Of a stretch of 12,067 nt of DNA, positions 1 through 5,962 are shown in pieces. Position 1 is the stretch's first letter. Each line of letters begins with the position of its first letter. This DNA is from an uncultured Eubacteriales bacterium (lineage in GTDB: Bacteria > Bacillota_A > Clostridia > Lachnospirales > Lachnospiraceae). Both the position numbers and the translations under genes were made by a program. The DNA lies in assembly GCA_902803345.1 (NCBI GenBank), contig CADCPV010000174.1, positions 1-12,067 on the forward strand, read 5' to 3'. A model generated the notes under the pieces. It worked only from the letters and a program-made list of their open reading frames with translations. It made no database searches and was not told the origin of the DNA.

Positions 1-552
1 CTGGATCCGGCCCGAAATCGGGGATTCGACCGAGGTCTCGGAAAGCGCAGCTTCCTGCTTCTCGATCTCCTGTTCCTTGAGCTTGATATTGTACTCGCTC
101 TCCTGGATATTGGCCTCCATCTCGCGGATTTCCAGAAGATACGCCAGCTGCTGGTCTTCCTTGGCCTTTTCCTTTTCCGCCTCCAGCTTTTCCTTGTCCT
201 GAATCTGTGATTCGAGCGTCAGTTTCTTGCGCTCCAGATCCAGTTTCGCCTGCTCGAGCGTGAATTCCATCATTGTGGAGTCGTAGGTGAAAAGGGTCTG
301 GCCCGCGCGCACCGTATCGCCTGCTTCAACCAGGATCTCCTTGATCTCTGCAGTATCGGACTTTTCAATCTTTGTCTCTGATTCCGACACCACGACGCCC
401 GCAAAACGGTCGACGATTCCGACCGAACCCATGCCGGTAATCTGTCCGACATTCTGCACGGTCACTTCGCCGAGTTCTTCTTTTTCGCAGCCCGAAAGGC
501 ACAGAAGCGCAAGGAGCGCCGCCAGAATCACGACTGAAATCTTTCTCATCAT
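1..552 (-). CDS. HlyD/MacA-family efflux adaptor lipoprotein, 5' part only
   Basis: The 184 visible residues are the N-terminal part of a periplasmic-adaptor-type (HlyD/MacA/RND adaptor) protein; the rest lies beyond the left edge. Seen in order: a lipoprotein signal peptide with lipobox LSGC (lipidated Cys22); the first half of a lipoyl-like domain with the family motif VEAGDTVRAGQTLF (about 75-88); a long charged coiled coil rich in E, K and Q (about 96-170); and the start of the returning lipoyl half (SPISGRI, 177-183). In Firmicutes such lipoproteins usually work with a MacB-like ABC ATPase and permease that export peptides or antimicrobials, and genes for these may follow to the left. 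Two tandem in-frame ATGs (552 and 549) fit the ribosome site GGAAG; I chose the first, 5 bases from it. It is divergent from the MFS operon, with a strong promoter at 742-770. Family confidence is high; the substrate is unknown. Confidence 0.9.
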   Translation of the reverse strand, partial: MMRKISVVILAALLALLCLSGCEKEELGEVTVQNVGQITGMGSVGIVDRFAGVVVSESETKIEKSDTAEIKEILVEAGDTVRAGQTLFTYDSTMMEFTLEQAKLDLERKKLTLESQIQDKEKLEAEKEKAKEDQQLAYLLEIREMEANIQESEYNIKLKEQEIEKQEAALSETSVESPISGRIQ

Positions 553-609
553 ATTCACTTCCTTTTTCAAATCTTTATGAAGAATCCCTTTTATCCCTCA
601 TATACTGTA

Positions 610-636
610 TCACCCGCAGGTGACATTCCGGTGACA
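610..636. repeat. TCACC/GGTGA repeat cluster in the HlyD-gene leader
   Basis: On the plus strand TCACC (610-614), GGTGA (619-623) and a second GGTGACA (630-636) form a short palindrome (4-base gap) plus a direct repeat at exactly 11-base spacing. It is downstream of both candidate minus promoters and about 60-85 bases before the start codon, a position that would suit a repressor or a leader RNA element. No regulator can be named. Confidence 0.4.
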
Positions 637-666
637 GGATGCTTTTCGCGCACACTGCCCCGTACT

Positions 667-696
667 ATTATAGACGCCTTTTTGCTGCGTCAGGTT
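667..696 (-). promoter_or_regulatory. Possible second, weaker promoter of the HlyD-family gene
   Basis: A second perfect TATAAT lies on the minus strand at 672-667. No good -35 is present: AACCTG at 18-base spacing or CTGACG at 15-base spacing are the best options. An inverted repeat GACGC-N9-GCGTC (673-691) fills the spacer and could be an operator or chance. It may be a regulated secondary promoter. Confidence 0.35.
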
Positions 697-741
697 GCAC
701 GAAAACAACAACTTTTTTCAGAATCCTTTCGCGCCCGTGGT

Positions 742-770
742 ATTATAACCGATCTTCCGAAAATAGTCAA
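742..770 (-). promoter_or_regulatory. Main promoter of the HlyD-family gene
   Basis: Reading the minus strand, -35 TTGACT (770-765), a 17-base spacer and a perfect -10 TATAAT (747-742) give a near-consensus sigma-A promoter. The predicted start is near 735, leaving a leader of about 180 bases before the adaptor gene. A response-regulator-like direct repeat ends 10 bases upstream of the -35. Confidence 0.8.
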
Positions 771-780
771 ACACCGGAAT

Positions 781-797
781 CTTAAGGCTTTCTTAAA
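781..797. promoter_or_regulatory. Direct-repeat site between the divergent promoters, OmpR/PhoB-family response regulator type
   Basis: On the minus strand it reads TTTAAG-N5-CTTAAG, two six-base half-sites with an 11-base repeat period. This resembles the NTTAAG-N5-WTTAAG pattern known for the CiaR response regulator and similar winged-helix regulators. It sits 10 bases upstream of the minus-strand -35 (765-770) and 6 bases upstream of the plus-strand -35 (804-809), so one bound dimer could act on both operons. The pattern is seen directly; the regulator type is inference. Confidence 0.55.
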
Positions 798-803
798 GAT
801 GCA

Positions 804-832
804 TTGAAAAAGCCCTGCCGCTGTGGTAAGAT
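804..832 (+). promoter_or_regulatory. Promoter of the MFS-glycosidase operon
   Basis: -35 TTGAAA (804-809), a 17-base spacer and -10 TAAGAT (827-832) make a good sigma-A promoter with a predicted start near 839, about 80 bases before the MFS start codon. The -10 is only a 4/6 match, which fits a promoter needing an activator at the adjacent direct repeat. Confidence 0.65.
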
Positions 833-852
833 GGCAGTAACGGACTTCGTGG

Positions 853-885
853 GGCGGCAGAATTCTTGATAAATGCCGTCTTTTT
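853..885 (+). terminator. Terminator-like hairpin in the MFS operon leader (possible attenuator)
   Basis: GGCGGCA (853-859) pairs with TGCCGTC (874-880) as a 7-bp stem with one G-U pair and a 14-base loop, followed directly by TTTTT (881-885). It begins about 14 bases after the predicted transcription start and ends before the ribosome site (903-909). This is the layout of a leader terminator, but no alternative antiterminator fold or known antiterminator-protein target was clear to me. Confidence 0.4.
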
Positions 886-919
886 GCAGTGAAAACCCAT
901 AAAAGGAGGATGTATCATC

Positions 920-2368
920 ATGAAAGCCGAAACGGCAGAAAAGAAAGCGAAGCGGCTCCTTCTGGAACAGAAACAGCGGGAGAAGCTTTTAGCGGAACAG
1001 AACCGGAAACCCTGGAAAAACTATGCCCTGTATCTTGCGTACCTGATCGTTGTGCTGACGGTCATTTACATTGTGGATGAAATCGCATCGGCCATGAACG
1101 GAACCATGCAGCCGCTGATGATTTTCGATTTCTTCAAGGTGCCGGGGAACAACACCGATACGGCGGAGTATCGAAGCGGCGCAACGCTGATGATGGCGCT
1201 TACGGCCTCATCCCTTGTGTTCATGCTGCTGACGCCCTTCTATAAGGCGCTCGCCGATAAGTTCGGACGGAAGCTCTTCCTGATCATCAATACCGCGGCA
1301 ATGGGTTTCGGTCTCTTTGTCTGCTTCCTTGCACCGCACTGGGCTGTCTATGTGCTGGGCATCATGATCGTCCAGTTTGTCCAGACGAACGACGTGCAGG
1401 TCATCTATATCATGGAAACTGCGCCGGAGAAGCACCGGGCGCTTCTGTGCAACCTGACAAAGGCGGTGGCGCTCATCTCGGTCGCCCTGATCGGCGTGCT
1501 CCGAAACATTTTCTATGATCCGAATGTACCGTCCTCCTGGCACATGGTTTTCCTGATCCCCGCAATTGTCGGCATGACCGTCGGTCTTGCCTGTATTTTC
1601 CTGATCCGTGAAACCCCGGTCTTCCTCAAAAACCGTGTGGAATACCTGAACATGACGGATGAAGAACGCCTGGCCCGCGCTGCCAGTGAGAAGCAGAAGG
1701 ACGCGAACGCCCAGGGCGGCGTTATGGCGGCGCTGCGTTACATTTTCGCATCAAAACAGCTTCGGCGCGTCTGCCTCGCAGGCTTCGTCTTCATGATCGC
1801 GACCGGAATCACCTCCCAGTACTCCACAATCCTGGAGCGCGGCGAAGACCTCGGAACCCTGACCGAGAACTCCGTCGATACCGTTCTCATCATCTATCCC
1901 TTTGTCTGGGGCGTGGTCACCTTTATCTGCGGCTATTTAAGCGATCTTTTAGGCCGCAAAAAATCCTCGATTGTATTCAATATCACCGCGGTTTTCGGCG
2001 TTGCGTTGTTCGGTCTCGGCGTCATTCTCGGATGGCCGGTGTGGCTGATTGCGGGCGGCTACGGTCTCTACGTCGGAACCCTCTGGTCGGTCAGCGATAC
2101 CCTGTGCCTCGTGATGCCGGCCGAATCCAGCCCGACTGCGATGCGCGCCTCCGTTATGGGAACGACGAGCCTTCTGATCGGCATCGGAATGGGTCTTTCC
2201 CAGGGTATCTATATGGTCGCAATCAACGTATTCCAGGGATCCAGCTTTGCCTGGTTCTCGATGGGCATCTCGGCGGTCTTTCTGATCGCTTCCACCTTCC
2301 TGCTGCTTCGGACATCTGAAACAAAGGACAACAACCTCTATACGGTCGGAGAAGAAGATATCAGGTAA
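920..2368 (+). CDS. MFS transporter, sugar-porter-like
   Basis: A 482-residue membrane protein of the major facilitator superfamily, predicted to move a small solute, probably a sugar or glycoside, by proton or cation coupling. The MFS signature loop occurs in both halves: DKFGRK (113-118) after TM2 and DLLGRK (342-347) in the second half. ETAPEKHRA and RETPVFL resemble the E-x(n)-R and PESPR-like motifs of sugar porters. Hydrophobic segments fit 12 TM helices. The first 38 residues are an unusually charged, helix-prone extension rich in K, E, Q and R. The ATG at 920 is preceded by AAGGAGG (903-909). It is the first gene of an operon; the next gene starts 17 bases after its stop and encodes a glycosidase-like protein, which supports a glycoside substrate. 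Drug or organic-acid transport cannot be excluded. Confidence 0.85.
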   Translation: MKAETAEKKAKRLLLEQKQREKLLAEQNRKPWKNYALYLAYLIVVLTVIYIVDEIASAMNGTMQPLMIFDFFKVPGNNTDTAEYRSGATLMMALTASSLVFMLLTPFYKALADKFGRKLFLIINTAAMGFGLFVCFLAPHWAVYVLGIMIVQFVQTNDVQVIYIMETAPEKHRALLCNLTKAVALISVALIGVLRNIFYDPNVPSSWHMVFLIPAIVGMTVGLACIFLIRETPVFLKNRVEYLNMTDEERLARAASEKQKDANAQGGVMAALRYIFASKQLRRVCLAGFVFMIATGITSQYSTILERGEDLGTLTENSVDTVLIIYPFVWGVVTFICGYLSDLLGRKKSSIVFNITAVFGVALFGLGVILGWPVWLIAGGYGLYVGTLWSVSDTLCLVMPAESSPTAMRASVMGTTSLLIGIGMGLSQGIYMVAINVFQGSSFAWFSMGISAVFLIASTFLLLRTSETKDNNLYTVGEEDIR

Positions 2369-2385
2369 CAAGAGAGGAAACTGCC

Positions 2386-4137
2386 ATGGAAGTACAAAAC
2401 AAGAAAACGCCGGATCAGGAGCCGAACCTGTTCAGTATCACAGGCGGAATGCCTTTTACGCGGCGCGGCGCCTGGTTCGGAATCTACGCAGACAATTTCA
2501 TGCGTACGATTTACGGGACAAGGCTTTTCATCGGCTCGCGGCGCGGCTCTGTCATTGAACGAGGCGACAACATGCTGATGCGCTTCTGCCCGATGTATCA
2601 GGGCGAAAAAGTGGATTATGAAATCCATACGACTGCTGCCGAACTGATTCTCACAACAGCCTACGGAGATATCCGCTGCTGCTTCCCCGAGCCCGATCTT
2701 CTGTATATCAAAGGAGAAAACAGCCTCTCCCTTCGGCTCGAGAAAACAAACGGCCCTCACGAAGTCATGAAAAAACGTGGGGACAAGGGTTTTGTGCAGC
2801 TCTCCTCATGGATCGGGACCATGCTTTACTACCCGGTCAAGGGCAGCATTGAAATGAAGGCGGACTGGGACTACGAATCCCTTTCCACGCCGCTTGTACG
2901 AGGCACCGTGCTTCCCGATGAGTGCGGAGAATTCGTGTTAGCCGCCCAGGAATCCATTTACGACCAGAAAGTACGGGACAGCTATCCCGGCTATGAAGAA
3001 GGGCTTCAGGCCGTCCGCGCGGATTATGCGGACTTTGTCAGCCGGATGCCGAAGCTGAGCGGGGAATTTGCAGAACTCCAGAAAGAAGCGCTTTACACCG
3101 AATGGGCGCTTTTAGTGAACCCCTCCGGCCGTATGGAGTATCCATTGATCTTCATGACCGGACGGGCCATGGCCTCCTCCTGGCAGATGATCCAGAATGC
3201 CGTCGCCTTCAAGGATAATATACCGCTCCGAAACGCGATGCTTCTCAACATGCTCTGCGAGCAGAGCCCCTTAGGGCAGTTCCCGGACTTCTACGACGAT
3301 TCCCGCTCCAATGCGCAGGGCATCAAGCCGCCGATCCAGGGCTGGGGCCTCCGGTGGATCCGGAAGGATCATGACCTCTTCTCCGAAATGTCCGAAAAAG
3401 ACCTCCTCCGGCTCTATCAGGGCTACGGCGCCTGGGCGGACTGGTTCATGAAGTACCGGGACGAGGATCACGACGGTCTGCCGGAGTATGAACACGGCGA
3501 CGAATGCGGCTTCGACGACAGCAGCATCTTCGTGACAACTCCTGAAGCGGAAACGCCGGACCTTCCGGCCTATCTTACCCTGCTGTTTGAGCAGCTGGGC
3601 GATATAGCGGGATTTTTGGGAAAGACGACGGAACAGGACGCATGGTACCGCCGCGGAGAGGAGATGCTCTCCCTTCTCATAAGCGAACTCTGGGACGGTG
3701 AGATGTTCATCGCAAGGACCGCCCGGACGCATGAACCGATCCGCTCCGGCTCCCTGCAGCACTATATTCCCTTTGTTCTTGGGAAGCGGCTGCCGCAGGA
3801 AATTATCGACAAAATGACCGCAGATCTCCTCGAGGAAGGCGTCTTCCTCAGCCCCTACGGGCTCGCAAGCGAGCGCATGGACAGCGACCAGTACCGGATC
3901 ATGGGCATGGCGCGAGGCTTCGTGCTTCCGCCGCAGCATCTGCTGATCCTGACAGGCATGTATGACGCCGGGAAAGAGGAAGAGGCAAAAATGATCGCAA
4001 AGCGCTACTGCCTTGCGATGAAGGACAACGGCTTCAACATGCTGATTGACCCGAAGGAAGCGGGCAGAGGCTCGTTCGGCTGTACCTGGCCGACCTGCGT
4101 TTTCCTGATCCTCGCAGACATGATTCAGAATAAGTGA
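2386..4137 (+). CDS. (alpha/alpha)6-barrel glycoside hydrolase-like protein, GH63/GH37/MGH1-like, paralog 1
   Basis: A 583-residue protein with no signal peptide, so cytoplasmic. Residues about 1-210 look like a beta-rich N-terminal domain; the remainder is helical and fits an (alpha/alpha)6 barrel. Recognisable motifs are PPIQGWGL (315-322) and GDECGFDDSSIF (371-382). The latter matches the SGxDDSP region that carries the catalytic acid in GH63, GH37 and mannosylglycerate-hydrolase-like enzymes (candidate Asp377 or Asp378). Near the C-terminus DPKEAG (555-560) lies before a conserved-looking Trp (568), but the Glu usually preceding such a DP motif is replaced by Met552; Glu558 is the nearest acid. 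Start ATG at 2386 follows AGAGAGGA. It is homologous along its length to the next gene (roughly 40% by eye). A role in hydrolysing an imported glycoside is inferred; family level is fairly sure, substrate unknown. Confidence 0.75.
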   Translation: MEVQNKKTPDQEPNLFSITGGMPFTRRGAWFGIYADNFMRTIYGTRLFIGSRRGSVIERGDNMLMRFCPMYQGEKVDYEIHTTAAELILTTAYGDIRCCFPEPDLLYIKGENSLSLRLEKTNGPHEVMKKRGDKGFVQLSSWIGTMLYYPVKGSIEMKADWDYESLSTPLVRGTVLPDECGEFVLAAQESIYDQKVRDSYPGYEEGLQAVRADYADFVSRMPKLSGEFAELQKEALYTEWALLVNPSGRMEYPLIFMTGRAMASSWQMIQNAVAFKDNIPLRNAMLLNMLCEQSPLGQFPDFYDDSRSNAQGIKPPIQGWGLRWIRKDHDLFSEMSEKDLLRLYQGYGAWADWFMKYRDEDHDGLPEYEHGDECGFDDSSIFVTTPEAETPDLPAYLTLLFEQLGDIAGFLGKTTEQDAWYRRGEEMLSLLISELWDGEMFIARTARTHEPIRSGSLQHYIPFVLGKRLPQEIIDKMTADLLEEGVFLSPYGLASERMDSDQYRIMGMARGFVLPPQHLLILTGMYDAGKEEEAKMIAKRYCLAMKDNGFNMLIDPKEAGRGSFGCTWPTCVFLILADMIQNK

Positions 4138-4145
4138 AGGGGGAG
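4137..4145 (+). promoter_or_regulatory. Ribosome binding site deciding the start of glycosidase paralog 2
   Basis: AAGGGGGAG lies 6 bases before the ATG at 4152. An in-frame GTG at 4134 overlaps the previous stop by 4 bases but has no Shine-Dalgarno sequence before it, so the ATG is preferred. Confidence 0.75.
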
Positions 4146-4151
4146 CATGAA

Positions 4152-5873
4152 ATGAACGACAAGAACCTTTTTAACATATCCTCCAATGCTTTTTTGCGGC
4201 GCGGCGCCTGGTTCGGGATCTTCATGAAACCCCAGCGCTATGCTTCGCCCGCAAAGATCGGAAAACGCGGCACAACAGATCTCTTTGTCGGAACCCGCAG
4301 AACCGGTGCCCAGCACCTGCAGGACCCGATGCTGATGAAGCTCGTGCCCGTGTACCAGGGCGTGCGCATTCCGTTTACAATTCATGCGGAAGCGGAAGAA
4401 CTCAGCGTAATCACCGATTACGGCTGCATCCGTTTCTGCTTCGCAGATCCTTCGCTGATTCTCGTCAGGGGTGAAAACGGTCTCGGCCTCCTTCTGGAGC
4501 GGGACATGGAAATGCACCAGATGGCCAGAAGACGCGGTGAAAAAGGCTGGGAAACCTCCTTCGGCTATGTCTGCTCCATTGTCTACAATCCGATCCGGGG
4601 CGATATCGAAATGGATGCGAAGTGGGATTATGAAGGACTTTCGACGCCGCAGGTCCGGGGAGAAGTGAAGCCCGATGCCAACGGCGAATTCCTGCTTTCG
4701 ATCGAGGAATCCGAAGCTTTCGGCCGGATCCGGGACGAATATCCTTCCTATGAGGAGGCGCTTTCTTCGACCCGCGCGGACTGGGAAGCATTTCTTGAAA
4801 AGCAGCCCCTGCTCGCGCCGGAATACGCGGAGGACCGTATCGAAGCCGCCTATATGACCTGGTCCAACCTGACGGATCCGGCAGGCCTTGTGAAACGCCC
4901 CTACATTTACATGCGCTCCGCCGATCCCGCCTCCGCCTGGCAGATGTGCCAGAATGCGGTCGTACTGAAGAACAACCTTCCGATTGCGGTTGAGCTCCTT
5001 CTGAATATGCTCGACCACCTTGCGCCAAGCGGCCAGCTTCCGGATTTCTTCAGCGATTCCCGCGGCGCCTACCTCATGATCAAGCCGCCCTTACAGGGCT
5101 GGGCACTGGAGATTCTGATGCGGGAACACGACCTCAAGGCGGAAGTGCCCGAAGAAAAGCTCCTGATGCTGTACGAAGGCTACAGCCGGTTTGCGGACTG
5201 GCTCCAGGAATACCGCGGCGATGCGGACGGCATCCTCGTCATGGAACACGGCGACGAGTCCGGATCGGATGACAGCCCGCTCTTCAAGACAACGCTCGCA
5301 GTGGATGCGCCGCAGCAGAGTGCCTGCGCTGCACTTCTCTATGAAAAATTGGGTGATTTGGCGAAGATGCTCGGAAGAGATGCAGATGGCGATCTCTGGT
5401 ATGAAAAAAGCCGCAGGCTGATCGCGCGGATGATTGATCGTTTTTGGAACGGAAAACGTTTTGTGGCCTATGACCATTATGAACCGGACCGGGTGATCGA
5501 CACTGAAAGCATCCAGTTCTACTACACCCTGATCCTCGGAAAGCGCCTGCCTCAGGATTTGATCGACCGGATGGCCGAGGATCTTGAAGAGGAGAAAGGC
5601 TATCTCTCCGCCGCCGGCTTTACGACCGAAAACCTTCAGAATTCACCGTACACGGAAGTCGGCACCGGCCGGGGCAAGATCCTCCCGGCAGACAACATCA
5701 TCGTCACGACCGGCCTGTATCTCGCCGGCAAAGAAGCTCAGGCGAAGCGCGCTGCGAAGCTTTTCTGCGACGGCCTTCGGAAAGCCCCGAATTACTACTA
5801 CGGCGGCGGCTTCATCGGAACCTGGTCCGCTGCCGCCTTCCAGATCCTCGCAAATCTGTATACAAACGGGTGA
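4152..5873 (+). CDS. (alpha/alpha)6-barrel glycoside hydrolase-like protein, paralog 2
   Basis: A 573-residue cytoplasmic protein, the tandem paralog of the preceding gene, sharing RRGAWFGI near the N-terminus, PPLQGWAL in the barrel and GDESGSDDSPLF (367-378). That last motif is closer than in paralog 1 to the SGxDDSP catalytic-acid segment of GH63/GH37/MGH1-like enzymes (candidate Asp373 or Asp374). The C-terminal segment GGGFIGTWSAAAF keeps the family's W-S-A-A pattern, but residues 541-573 hold no Asp or Glu, so the usual C-terminal catalytic base is not visible. The gene starts 14 bases after the previous stop and is the last of the operon, followed by the 5881-5948 hairpin. It may be a glycosidase with a relocated base, a phosphorylase-like or binding variant, or a partner of paralog 1. 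Function is not assigned beyond the fold. Confidence 0.75.
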   Translation: MNDKNLFNISSNAFLRRGAWFGIFMKPQRYASPAKIGKRGTTDLFVGTRRTGAQHLQDPMLMKLVPVYQGVRIPFTIHAEAEELSVITDYGCIRFCFADPSLILVRGENGLGLLLERDMEMHQMARRRGEKGWETSFGYVCSIVYNPIRGDIEMDAKWDYEGLSTPQVRGEVKPDANGEFLLSIEESEAFGRIRDEYPSYEEALSSTRADWEAFLEKQPLLAPEYAEDRIEAAYMTWSNLTDPAGLVKRPYIYMRSADPASAWQMCQNAVVLKNNLPIAVELLLNMLDHLAPSGQLPDFFSDSRGAYLMIKPPLQGWALEILMREHDLKAEVPEEKLLMLYEGYSRFADWLQEYRGDADGILVMEHGDESGSDDSPLFKTTLAVDAPQQSACAALLYEKLGDLAKMLGRDADGDLWYEKSRRLIARMIDRFWNGKRFVAYDHYEPDRVIDTESIQFYYTLILGKRLPQDLIDRMAEDLEEEKGYLSAAGFTTENLQNSPYTEVGTGRGKILPADNIIVTTGLYLAGKEAQAKRAAKLFCDGLRKAPNYYYGGGFIGTWSAAAFQILANLYTNG

Positions 5874-5880
5874 TCATAAA

Positions 5881-5948
5881 CAGCAACAAAAAGCCTTCTC
5901 CTGAGGAGACCTGGAACCGTCTCCGAAGGGGAAGACTTTTTGTTGTTG
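5881..5948. terminator. Long bidirectional terminator between convergent operons
   Basis: An almost full-length inverted repeat: CAGCAACAAAAAG (5881-5893) pairs with CTTTTTGTTGTTG (5936-5948), and inside it CCTTCTCC faces GGGGAAGA and GGAGAC pairs with GTCTCC around an 8-base loop. Flanking A and T runs give each strand a U-tract, so it can end both the MFS-glycosidase operon and the clostripain-malQ operon. Confidence 0.85.
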
Positions 5949-5962
5949 TGTCCGTGCCGCGA

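Noticed and set aside
577..807. 76-codon plus-strand reading frame in the intergenic region
   Set aside because: It has no ribosome binding site and runs across the minus-strand promoters and the regulatory repeat, so it is most likely chance.
3271..3939. 222-codon minus-strand frame opposite glycosidase paralog 1, and the similar frame at 4125-5018
   Set aside because: Both are antisense shadows of well-supported genes with family motifs on the plus strand, and neither product resembles a known protein.
4134..4136. GTG start for glycosidase paralog 2 with 4-base stop overlap
   Set aside because: There is no Shine-Dalgarno sequence before it, and a strong one lies before the ATG at 4152.
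5451..5464. CRE-like palindrome around AAAACGTTTT
   Set aside because: It is deep inside a coding region, far from any promoter, and its outer bases match the catabolite-repression consensus poorly.
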